Part shown: piece by piece, positions 37,863 through 48,333 of the stretch | How the letters are laid out: every line of letters starts with the position of its first letter | How positions within the stretch are numbered: the stretch's first letter is position 1 | NCBI GenBank assembly: GCA_016758965.1 | Contig: JAEPRB010000083.1 | Coordinates: 62,001 to 126,000 of the forward strand | Source: Circinella minor | Taxonomy: Eukaryota; Mucoromycota; Mucoromycetes; Mucorales; Lichtheimiaceae | Reading direction: 5' to 3' | Length of the DNA: 64,000 nt | Translations under genes and position numbers: made by a program | The notes under the pieces: generated by a model | What the model saw: the letters and a program-made list of their open reading frames with translations, nothing else | Told to the model about the DNA's origin: nothing | Database searches by the model: none

Positions 37863-38989
37863 TTTAATACTAACTATAAATATAGTTACTTGAACGGGAT
37901 CCATGTGAACGATTAGGTTGGGACGGGGTAAAATCAATTCAAACCCATCCCTATTTCTCCCACCTTGACTGGGACGACGTTGCCAAACTCGCATTAACAC
38001 CACCTTATATTCCTGAATTAGCTAGTGAGACAGATTTATCTCATTTTGATGAAGCATTTATCAATATGTCTCCACGTATTAGCAATCTTTCTCAAAATAA
38101 TTCCAAAGAAGAATACCTTTTTGAGGGTGATAATAATGAACAAGACCCATTTGCAGAAGATTTTTCATTTGATCCAGAACGTGATAGAGTTCCCATGAGT
38201 GAAGAACAAGAACATCCACCTCGTTTATTACGACAAAAATTGCAACGAACAAGAGCACAACAAAGGAAATCGGGAAAAGATCGATTTTCTTCAAGCTCTT
38301 CATTACTTTCGTTTTCACCAGGTGAAGTCATTCGTCACACAGATACAATGCCATCTTTTTTACAACAACAACGTTATTCGCGACAACGCCACAGTGCTGC
38401 ATTATCTGCTCAACATATGGATTATTTGTTGTCTACTGCTAATAATAATGCAATTACACCAACAACACATACAAAAGATTATTACCAACCCCATAATAAC
38501 CAAGAGCAATTTCAAGAACAATTTCAAGAACAGCAACCTATTGTAGCAGAAACATCTTCTTTATGTTCATCCATGACAATGTCTTCGGTACCAGATGATG
38601 AAGTTCATATGGAGGATGTTAGTGATAATACATCTAGTGATGATCGAATATTGTGTACCCAGCAACAACAACACGATCATCATCATAATGAAGAAAATAT
38701 TTCTTCATCATCAGCAGCATCTATGTCTAATAATAGTCATAGACAGTATCATCAACAGCAAAATAGGGGTGATCATAGTCCTTATACTCGACCTCATTGT
38801 CCAGTACCAGGACAGGTACGACCAAATATTTCACTTGGTTCATCTAATTCTAATTCTACTTCAACTACACCTATGACTTCACAGCGACATTCAATGTGTT
38901 TATCTGATAATTTACATGATAATCATAATAATCCTACTCATGAATGGCAACAACAACAACAACAGCATTCTTATGTTTCCATGGTTTAA
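36175..38989 (+). CDS. AGC protein kinase with N-terminal PX domain (SGK3-like layout)
   Basis: Serine/threonine kinase, probably recruited to endosomal PI3P-containing membranes. Five exons (36175-36261, 36345-37252, 37346-37571, 37672-37779, 37886-38989) give 810 residues. A PX domain covers roughly residues 10-135 ([19 protein letters not shown], then IPFPAL, ending ...[20 protein letters not shown]). A poly-Gln linker follows. The kinase domain starts near residue 207: LGKGCMGKV loop, YALKAIQK (catalytic Lys), [18 protein letters not shown], and the activation segment [13 protein letters not shown] with a PDK1-type Thr. The AGC tail includes [20 protein letters not shown] see no clear hydrophobic FxxF motif. 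A long Q/H/S-rich C-terminus ends SYVSMV. The loop has Cys-Met where AGC kinases usually have Ser/Ala-Phe. Confidence 0.9.
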
Positions 38990-39492
38990 TTTCCAATATG
39001 ATACGTATATGTATATATTCTACATATACATATAATAACATACGTATAAACACTCCCCTAATTTCTACATTATATATACACACACGCACGCTATATCCAT
39101 TCATACATTTATTTTTTTAATATACCAACAGACACACATACACAAGTACATATTTCATTGAAAAAAGTTTATAATATTTTTTTTTTTTATTTTACCATTA
39201 ATAATAATTTTAGTCATAATTTTTCGCTTTTCCGTACGAGTAATATTTTCTCCCTTGATTTATTATAGTAGATTTCCCTTTTTATTTTTTTTATAATAAC
39301 AACAATAATTTTCACGTTTTATTAATATATATGTACAATTGCATTATTTATTTTTTATGTTTTTATTATTATTTTCTGATAGATGGAGGATATTTGGATG
39401 CAGAAGGCAATGGATTCTCATCTATTTAAAGATTTATATTTATTTTATTTTATATTAGTAAATAATTGTCAAGTTGTACAATATTCCTTGTT
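38990..39492. other. Convergent intergenic region
   Basis: Lies between the 3' ends of the kinase and the GPN GTPase. It is AT-rich with TA and T runs and no supported ORF; both transcript ends must fall here. Confidence 0.5.
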
Positions 39493-41012
39493 TTACAATA
39501 CATTACCACTATCATATTCATCATCTTCTTCATCTTCGTCATCAATTTCTTCTTGGTCTTCCTGCTCCCAAGTTTCATCTATCGGATTTATATATTTATT
39601 TGTTTAGTAATGAGGAGGTTATAAAAAATATGATATATATATAAAGGGGATGTAGAAGGAGATAGGTATATAAGAATGTAATAGATAAGAAGCAGGTTTA
39701 TGACAAAGGATATATATATATATATATATGTGTTATTTTAGTTACCTCGAGAAACACCGCCCAGGGGTACTTCAGTTCCTTTAGATACTTTCATGTCATT
39801 CATCAATTTGGATAATTGTTCTTGTTTACGTTTCTCCTCTTTTTCCATCTATAAAAAGAATAAACATTGTTTTATTTTAGTATGTCACGTGTGGTTTGTA
39901 AACGCCTCTTTCCTTAAATTGATTACCTTTTCTCGAATTAATCGTTCAATCTCAGGTTTATATTCACTAAAAATGGTAAAAGAATATAATAACAAATTAG
40001 AATCTTTATGTATAGAATCAAAAGAGCCCCCCTTCCTTCCTTCTCTTCCCCTTTTCAAAATTCTTTTATTTTCACAAACATGATAATAAATAACTTACGT
40101 TTCATATTCATCTGCAGCTTCATCTACAGCCTTGAAAAAATCATCAACACCATTTCCAGTAACAGCTGAAACACCTACCACTTTTAAATGATTATAAAAT
40201 TCATCCAATACTAAACTCATGGAATTCATTAAACTACTCATATAACTGGTATCATGACTCAATGCTTCTTGAAACTTTTCGAAATCTGTCATCCATTCTA
40301 CTGCAAAATCATGTGATACAACATCTGTCTTATTGAATACCAAAATAAAAGGTAATTTAGTCTTGTAAAGAATCGAACAAGCATAAAGCATATTGGACAT
40401 AAATGTTGCAGGTGCTGTGGTTCTTGGTGTATCAATAATATATGCAATCACTGTAGGATAAGTAGCTGCCAATGTATCCGTGATAATAGCACCTGAAGCA
40501 GACCATGTAAAGATTTCAATTTGACCAGGTGTATCAACAAGAATATTGGAAACTGAAGTAGATCTTTTACTGACTAAGTCGAGAACTTGATCGAATTTTG
40601 TTGTAAATAAATTGAGGGATGTTAAAATGCCACCATTAGGACCCAAGTTATATTGTTTCATGACTTCTTTATAGTTGACAGTGTCACGAATATCAATGTT
40701 GGCTGTAAATGGTAACGATCCAACAGCTGGATCCAAATTTAATACATAAGGTGGTGTTTTTTCAGCATGAAGTTGAGCAATAATACGCTATATATTGGTT
40801 ATTATAATTATTATAATTATTATTATTGTTTCAAGAATTAAAAGACGTGTTAGTAAGCAAAGTGTGGTTTTTTTTTTTTTGAGAATTGCTGCTGGGTTTT
40901 TTTAAGAATTTTTTATTACCTGCATAAATGTAGTTTTACCCGATCCTGCCATACCAATGCATAAAATGACAGGTGGTTGTTTTTTTTCTTTATTTTCTGT
41001 ACTAGTTGACAT
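39493..41012 (-). CDS. GPN-loop GTPase 1 (Npa3/XAB1-like)
   Basis: Essential cytosolic GTPase that helps assemble and import RNA polymerase II. The ATG at 41012 begins [20 protein letters not shown]; the P-loop [10 protein letters not shown] spans the first intron region, followed by [20 protein letters not shown], the family-defining GPN motif in [16 protein letters not shown], the [15 protein letters not shown] switch region, and the NKTD base-recognition motif in [17 protein letters not shown]. The C-terminus is charged ([20 protein letters not shown]) and ends in a very acidic tail, [17 protein letters not shown], in the last exon, as in eukaryotic GPN1. The start codon is only about 55 bases from the edge of duplication copy A. 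Confidence 0.94.
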
Positions 41013-41065
41013 TATTTGATGTTATTAAAAAGATCTTCAATGATCGTTTTTTACTATGTAAAGGA

Positions 41066-42049
41066 CAGTTTTTTTTTATTTTTTGTTGCTCAGACCCAAA
41101 TAAAAAAAAGGCGGAGCTTTCTTTTTTCTATGTTGTCAAAAAAAAAAAAAAAAAAAAAAACCAGCGCATCAAAATTGTCAGTTATTCTCAACATATTTGC
41201 AAGAAGTATAATGCCTCATTTTGGTTCAAGGCTTTATTTACATGTCAAAAGAAAGATCACATATAATAGGTGTCATTACATTATAAAATTATTATTTTTT
41301 TTATTAACTGTTGTAAATATCTACATAATCTCTTATTTCTTTTCTGTTGTGTTTTGTATATTAATATCTTCAGATGATATAGCAGGAGCAAAAGATTCAT
41401 CTTGTTGACCTTGTTCCTTTTTTTGAGCATTTAAATCATCTAATCCAATAATTTGTCCATTTTTATCCTCATAAAGATTTTGCATAAAATCTTTATTTCT
41501 CTCTTCCTTTCCTAACAAAGCTATACGAATATTGTAAAATATGTTTGATTAGTATAAGCTTTTACTTTATACGTACGTACGTACTTACATATTAGAACTA
41601 CTAATATATATTACAAAAAGACTTACTGGTAATAATAAGACATGCAACTACACATCCCATAAAAATAGCTTGTGTAAGACCTATATCAAAATACATAATA
41701 TAGTAAGTACGTAAAGAGTAAATATATTATTCATCATTATTTTATTTCAAAATATACCATAATCTGGAATAGGTTTTCCATCACGTAATTGTAAGCTACC
41801 ATCCGAATTTCTTAAAGGATATCTTTCTCCCAAAGTTGCTTGAATTTGTGAGCTAGCTGCACTAATCAAGTTACCTAGTTGATAGGCTAAGCCTGAAAGA
41901 AAATAAAACATTTTTTATTCTAATAATTAATACTACAGCCAATAATAATATCATACGTAAGAGGAAAAACTTACCTGGCATTAATCCACGGAAATTAGCA
42001 AAAGCCAGCTCATTTAAATGAGCAAGAACAATACCTATAGTAAATATTA
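41066..42049 (-). pseudogene. Duplicate copy A of the 3' end of the JEN-type transporter gene
   Basis: Repeats 47359-48333 (offset 6281) almost base for base, covering the last exons, their introns and the 3' UTR of the transporter at 47614-50734, including the terminal ORF 41333-41518 that ends NIQNTTEKK. I see one substitution in about 830 compared bases, a less alike poly-A-rich left end, and seven transitions clustered in the last 30 bases. There is no promoter or N-terminal part: the sequence runs directly into a purine-biosynthesis gene fragment. It is therefore a 5'-truncated copy, not a gene. Confidence 0.9.
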
Positions 42050-43285
42050 CACCAAGACCTTTGGGAATATTGTCGAGGAAACCGCCACCAGTGATATGGG
42101 CCATACCCTTGATCAAGCCCTTGCGGATAGCAGGTAAAAGTTGCTTAACATAGATACGAGTGGGTGTTAACAAATCACGACCCAAAGTAGTACCCTTTTT
42201 CCATGGGGATGGAGATTGGTACGATAAACCAGGTTGTGTGGCAATGATCGTACGAACAAGTGAGAAACCGTTTAAGTAAACACCTGAAGAGGCCAAACCC
42301 AACAAAACATCACCAGCCTTGATGGGGTTGTCGGCACGAGGAAGAATCTTGGAGCGTTCAACAGCACCAACAGAGAAAACTGCACCATCATAGTCACCCA
42401 ATTCATCAAGAACAGGCATTTCAGCGGTTTCACCACCAATCAAAGCTGGATCAGCTTGAAGACAACCTTCAGCAACACCAGCAACAAAGTCTTTGGTGAC
42501 GTCTACTTTAAGTTTACCACAAGCATAATAATCCAAGAATAAACGAAATTTAGCACCTTGAACAGTCAAGTCGTTGACGTTCATGGCAACCAAATCGATA
42601 CCAACAGTATCATGAATACCACACGTTTGAGCAATTTTAAGCTTGGTACCAATACCATCTGTAGCAGAGACGAGGATAGGATCAACAAATCAGCAGCCTT
42701 TAAATCAAAGAGACCACCAAAACCACCAATATCAGAATCAGCACGACACGACACGATGTGTGGATTTGACAAGTGGCTTGATTTTTTTAACCAAAAGGTT
42801 ATCAGCATCAATATCCACACAAGCAGCAACATAAGAAAGACCGGTTTCCTTTTGTTGTTCGTCAGCATATTTGAAAGCTCTAGAATAAAGAAAATAGTGA
42901 GTAAATTATGTTGCTTTTTTTTAAAGAATTGGTTCACAAATTGTCCCATTTTTTTTTTTTACCTGTGAGCGATATCGTTACGATAGTATATGCCTTTGAA
43001 TTCAATGGACTTGACACTAGCATAAACCTTGTTAGCGGCTTCACGTAAAGTAGATTTAGTGGCAGGAGCAGCCAATACACGACCACCTGAAGTCAAAAGT
43101 TTACCATTTTCTAATTTGGTACCAGCATGGAATACTAACACATCTTTGAGAATATCCTTGATAGTAATTTCCTTGTTCTTAGGATAATTACCAGGGTAGC
43201 CACCTGAAGCAATGATAACAGTAGCGCCATATTCTTGCTTGGTCGTAATGCTAACAACATCCAGACAGCCTTCAGCACAAGCTTA
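42050..43285 (-). pseudogene. Truncated, frameshifted GARS-AIRS (ADE5,7-type) purine gene fragment
   Basis: The intact fungal enzyme fuses glycinamide ribonucleotide synthetase and aminoimidazole ribonucleotide synthetase. Here the minus strand begins mid-GARS (IIASGGYPGNYPKNKE, VLVFHAGTKLENGKLLTSGG, YYRNDIAHR), crosses an intron (42882-42960 approx) to the GARS/AIRS linker and AIRS ([75 protein letters not shown]), then stops short and runs into the transporter copy. The frame is broken near 42757 (a TCGTG-type slippage right after KSTHR) and again near 42695 (one base missing in the AAGFVDP region). The catalytic N-terminus of GARS and the end of AIRS are absent. A complete gene must exist elsewhere. 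Confidence 0.88.
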
Positions 43286-43560
43286 AAATAACAATTCATG
43301 TTAATTGTCATAATCAAACTCCACCAAGTTTAAAATATGCACCAACATAATTTGGCACGGCTAAAGTGAAAACCAATAAAAAAAGATTATGACGTTTGGA
43401 TTTGGCCAATCAATTTGACTATGACATATTGCTGAGATTTAAACAGGAAGCATAAAGCATAAGAGAAAAAGTTCAATTATATATTAACCCACTAAACGTA
43501 TTTTCTTTTCTTTCAGGCGAGTTCTTTTCTACTCTCCGATACAATAAATTATACAAAAAA
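43286..43560. other. Short spacer inside the scrambled block
   Basis: Nothing coding seen. It contains a CCAAT box (GGCCAATCA near 43410), which could be the former promoter of the zinc-finger-like pseudogene that follows. Confidence 0.4.
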
Positions 43561-43798
43561 AAAAAAAAAAGCTTCACAATGAAATATAACTCTAATAATA
43601 AAAGACGTGGAAGAAAAAACAGAAGGAAGAAATTCTAATGCCAGGAAAAAATCTAATGGAACAAAAGCATTATCCAGTGGAGATTTCATGATTGCGTGTG
43701 GAGATGAAAATTCTACTGATGTTAATGATTCCAAGGACATTGTCGACAAACCGAACCATTAGTCGAAGTACTGCCATTGAATCAAGCGCTATGGTATC

Positions 43799-43829
<31 letters not shown>

Positions 43830-44817
43830 GAAGTGATAAGTATGTCTTTAAAAGTGTTAATTGTAGTTGTAACATAATTTAGTGTTAACAGATCCAAATT
43901 CTATTATAGCACTTCAAATATTTACAAATAGCAACAACAATAATAATCCGTTTAAAGAAATCCATAAAAAAAATCAAGGACATGTGCCATATATATGTGG
44001 CAGCATTGAATGCAAAGGGAACAACAAGAGAGCAGAGTGCAATAATGTCTGTGGCAAAATCAATTGTAGAGACAAAAATGACAGCAAAATGCATCTCGAT
44101 CATATACAGAGTGCGTATAACAAATAGCTATCTATTATCATTATTTATTTTTTCAAAAGTTATAAGTTCTAATCCATATATAAAGTATAATTGTCATTTT
44201 ACAATAGAATAATCTCGCTACTGGGACCATTTCCTAATTGGGAACAATTAATTCTCTTTGCCTCATATATGGTATACGGACCCAACTTACCGCCGCAGCC
44301 ACCACAAGTTCCTGCTGACAAAACGCGTGGATCCAGTTTGTAAGAAAAGTTTGTTTTGTTTTGTTTTACGTCGGCAAGGGCACAGAAAAACAGAGTCTTG
44401 CCATCTTATTGACTGTTTTTTTCCCCTTGTAGTTACCGTTTTATTTCCACAACTACACTTCAAAAGCAACCAAACCTTCAATATTCTTTAATTTTCGTAT
44501 GTGCGATTTGTAACGACTTCCATTGTAGTATTGAGCAACTTGATAGTCATTTCAAAACCCATCTTATTCAACCGGGTCCAAGTACTTCTTCAATCTCCAG
44601 CACAACTTCAACATCATCCTCTTCCAACACAACCCCACTCTTATCTTCTGCTTCTGGTGTAAATCAAGCTTTATCGTCTGCACCACCACCAACAACAACA
44701 ACAACTAATAAACGTTTCGGTAACAGTGATCTAGTAAACAATCGGGTATGTATATAGATGACATAAAAAAAGTAAAACAAGTCTACAAGTTGCTTACACG
44801 TACACACATACACACAT

Positions 44818-44852
<35 letters not shown>

Positions 44853-46216
44853 CATATTTTTTTCATAGATCAAAATTATAAAAACACAAAAAACTATCAC
44901 TTTTGATACCACGTTATCTTATCGGATCGTTCCAATCAATACACCAAGAATTACACGAGCAGATCGAGAAAAATTATCCAACCATTACGTATTTAGAATG
45001 CAAAGCATTGACAACATGATAGAAGATACAGCTATTAGGGGGTTTCAAAAATGAAAAATTAATTTTTTGAAATCTGCGAAAAAAATTCATTTTTGAAACC
45101 CCCTATTGTAGAAGGAAACCAGAATGATCAAAGGAAACTTGCTTCGCTCCATAGCCATCATGCAAGTAGTTTGGAACTCTTGAAGCAAATTCTCTCGTCT
45201 TGTCGGTCGCATACTGATATGGAAGATTACCAATACCCAAGTCTCAATGCTGCCAGTACCACTCAAGATGAAAAAGCATTTTACCGTATGGTCAAGCACG
45301 TTCTTATGGATTTTGTCTCAAAATGTTTCCGGGCCACGTCAATACATTCAAACCATGAAAGGACCTTTTTTGCTGATCGTGTAGTACCAATTTTCTCTGT
45401 ATTCGAGAATCATCATCAAAATATTCATTTCAAATGGTAAGTTGTTATACAAAAAAAGAGAAGTTACGGGGATAAGGCATACAAAAAAAAGTTTTCAAAG
45501 ATGGGAAAAGAAAGTATTGTTTTGTTGAACATAGAAACTTATCATTCGAGTTGATAACCCAGGTGCGAGAAAACAATTAAAAGCTTACGAACGATTTCAT
45601 TTTTTTCCATTGATGTTCAACGCATAAGTCCATGAAGCATCATCAAGTGGAGAAACCGAGAACATGAATCATACTCAAGATGATGCTTTGAAATTAATTA
45701 AGGCACTGACGTCAATCGTATATTAAAAGCATATCAAATGAAAAATGCTCGATTCGAAACGTTCAACAAGTTTAAAGCCATTAGTATTCAAGTAGTTAAA
45801 CGCAAACTCACGTTGTCCGTTCTTTCTATGGCACCCAACAAAAAGTTTGTTTTTGATGAGCGACGTAGCGCGACAATTCCAATCACTTTTCACAAACGGT
45901 ATGATTGGCTTCAAGTGTTTGAATTGTTGGCAGATTTTGAGGTAGGCGCACGGATACGGTTTTGTAATTATGACTTAGGTATATAATGAGGATCATAGAT
46001 GTACAATGGCTAATAAATTATTAATTTTTGCAGCAACTTCTAAATGAACAAGATGAAATTGAAGGAATTTTGAGACAAGAGAATAGTAGCGGTCGAGCGG
46101 CTGATGATAAAACGATCCAACAAGTATTTGAAACAACTGACTATAATATGAATGGGTCACAAATTGTTTTAGATAACATCAGCGATACTAACACTTCCCT
46201 TGATGATGCCGAGTAA
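43561..46216 (+). pseudogene. Broken gene of an uncharacterised Mucoromycota zinc-finger-like family
   Basis: Coding segments on the + strand can be followed but not joined into one frame: a polar N-terminus (43577-43800), a Cys-rich block PYICGSIECKGNNKRAECNN with CGKINCRDK (about 43985-44095), a C2H2-like finger CAICNDFHCSIEQLDSHFKTH followed by an S/T-rich linker (about 44510-44745), ITFDTTLSYRIVPINTPRIT (44880-45030), RKLASLHSHHASSLELLKQI (45107-45440), and a conserved C-terminal block FETFNKFKAISIQVVKRKLT (45738-45940) ending at 46216. The last block resembles a large family I recall from Mucorales and Glomeromycotina, function unknown. Disruptions: the MITE at 45036-45105, a poly-T tract at 43802-43829, and a frame change near 45715. 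Confidence 0.6.
45036..45105. mobile_element. 66-bp palindromic MITE with TA target duplication, inside a former exon
   Basis: Perfect 18-bp terminal inverted repeats, GGGGGTTTCAAAAATGAA at 45038-45055 and its reverse complement at 45086-45103, flanked by TA on each side. Removing the element and one TA gives ...GCT ATT ATT GTA GAA..., which joins the two flanking coding frames. The inserted copy adds an immediate stop and a 68-base (frame-breaking) length. It has no coding capacity. Confidence 0.85.
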
Positions 46217-46219
46217 TTA

Positions 46220-46399
46220 TACAGTAAAACCCCGCTTTTTGCACCCTCGATTTTTGCACACTCCCTCTTTTTGCACACCTTTTGGTCACAATCCCACTTT
46301 GATTTTACTATGTTTTCAATCCCACTTTTTGCACACCCCCGGTTTTTGCACTACTTTCGAGCCAAATCCCACCTGTGCAAAAAGCGGGGTTCAACTGTA
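46220..46399. mobile_element. MITE with pogo/Fot1-like ends and TA target duplication
   Basis: A 176-bp unit (46222-46397) flanked by TA. Left end CAGTAAAACCCCGCTTTTTG and right end (reverse complement) CAGTTGAACCCCGCTTTTTG match at 17 of 20 positions and continue with CACA/CACC. The interior repeats the word TTTTTGCACAC several times. It lies four bases after the stop codon of the zinc-finger-like pseudogene. Same family as 32937-33056. Confidence 0.85.
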
Positions 46400-47358
46400 A
46401 CATTTATATATTAAATGAACTGTTTTTTTTTCTTTTCCTTTATTCTTTGAACATACCAAATTATACTAAACACTCCCCCTCCTTCATACTAATCAAAGCA
46501 AACAAAAAAAAAACCTCTCCTCCCGTACTGAATTGACACCCTTTATCTTAATAAGAGATTTCGTTTTAATCTTGGGGATATACAGTATTTACATTGCTGC
46601 CTGTACATAGAGCATTCCAGTTTATCAAACAAAGCGGCATGCTATTTCTGTGTTTATTGGTAGGACAACATTACTTTGACCACCACCAGCAGCAACAACA
46701 ACAACACCCGATGAAAACAAACCTAAATAGTTATATTTTTTGTATCGTTAATTAATGAACCCCTCTACGATCTTGTATTCTGTTTTTTGTATTATTATTA
46801 AAGAACTTAAGACAAAATATATATATATATATATATATAAGAAAGATTGTTTGAAGCAATCACACCCCTTATAGGAACATACCATTGTATCTTTTTATAA
46901 TGATTAAATATGGTCGTCCGATTTGTCAAATAAAAAATAAAAAAAATGAGGAGGGAAGGAATATTACTAAAACAGGAGAAATAATTCCATAAATGGAAGT
47001 ATTGCTTGGAATCAACAAAGAGATCCTTCCAAATTAGGAACGATTTGATGGACTCAGTGCTGATTGCACGTCTATTTTTATTTTTACACCAAATGAAATA
47101 CTCCTTGTTGCCAACGCAACAAACCTATTATAGATCGTCATGACAATGAAGTGTCGCGACTTTGAATAGATCATTACGTGATGAAAATATTATTATTATT
47201 ATATTTTTTGCACTGCACAAATGAAAGCCTTTTGCGCTGCGCGAAAAGTTGATTATTTAACGCTGTTTTGAAAGAGTGTGATAATTGTCTAATATGCTGT
47301 TGGAAATCATGAAACCATACATAAATTTTATTACATGCAAGTGAAGAAAAAAAAAAAA
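46400..47358. other. Non-coding spacer inside the scrambled block
   Basis: No gene recognised. A TA run occurs near 46818-46838 and a CAGCAACAACAACAAC stretch near 46688. It ends where transporter duplicate copy B begins. Confidence 0.5.
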
Positions 47359-48333
47359 AGCAGTTTTTTATTTTTTGTTGCTCAGACCCAAAATAAAAAT
47401 AAAAAATAAAAAAGAGCGAGTATGTTGTTATCAAAAAAAAACCAGCGCATCAAAATTGTCAGTTATTCTCAACATATTTGCAAGAAGTATAATGCCTCAT
47501 TTTGGTTCAAGGCTTTATTTACATGTCAAAAGAAAGATCACATATAATAGGTGTCATTACATTATAAAATTATTATTTTTTTTATTAACTGTTGTAAATA
47601 TCTACATAATCTCTTATTTCTTTTCTGTTGTGTTTTGTATATTAATATCTTCAGATGATATAGCAGGAGCAAAAGATTCATCTTGTTGACCTTGTTCCTT
47701 TTTTTGAGCATTTAAATCATCTAATCCAATAATTTGTCCATTTTTATCCTCATAAAGATTTTGCATAAAATCTTTATTTCTCTCTTCCTTTCCTAACAAA
47801 GCTATACGAATATTGTAAAATATGTTTGATTAGTATAAGCTTTTACTTTATACGTACGTACGTACTTACATATTAGAACTACTAATATATATTACAAAAA
47901 GACTTACTGGTAATAATAAGACATGCAACTACACATCCCATAAAAATAGCTTGTGTAAGACCTATATCAAAATACATAATATAGTAAGTACGTAAAGAGT
48001 AAATATATTATTCATCATTATTTTATTTTAAAATATACCATAATCTGGAATAGGTTTTCCATCACGTAATTGTAAGCTACCATCCGAATTTCTTAAAGGA
48101 TATCTTTCTCCCAAAGTTGCTTGAATTTGTGAGCTAGCTGCACTAATCAAGTTACCTAGTTGATAGGCTAAGCCTGAAAGAAAATAAAACATTTTTTATT
48201 CTAATAATTAATACTACAGCCAATAATAATATCATACGTAAGAGGAAAAACTTACCTGGCATTAATCCACGGAAATTAGCGGGGGCCAGTTCATTCAAAT
48301 GAGCAGGAACAATACCTATACGTAGTAAATATT
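47359..48333. repeat. Duplication copy B (native 3' end of the transporter gene)
   Basis: Partner of 41066-42049 at a constant offset of 6281. It continues into the rest of the transporter gene on the right, so it is the copy in its full context. To the left the two copies lose alignment in A-rich sequence around CTCAGACCCAAA. Confidence 0.9.

Noticed and set aside
41006..41408. Plus-strand ORFs opposite the GPN1 start and duplicate copy A
   Set aside because: Poly-Lys shadow frames; the same frame recurs at 47375-47689 only because the DNA is duplicated.
45038..45114. The palindromic MITE being removed as an intron (GTTTCA...TTGTAG)
   Set aside because: A GT-AG pair exists, but splicing it leaves the downstream frame wrong, with an early stop; excision of the element plus one TA does restore the frame.
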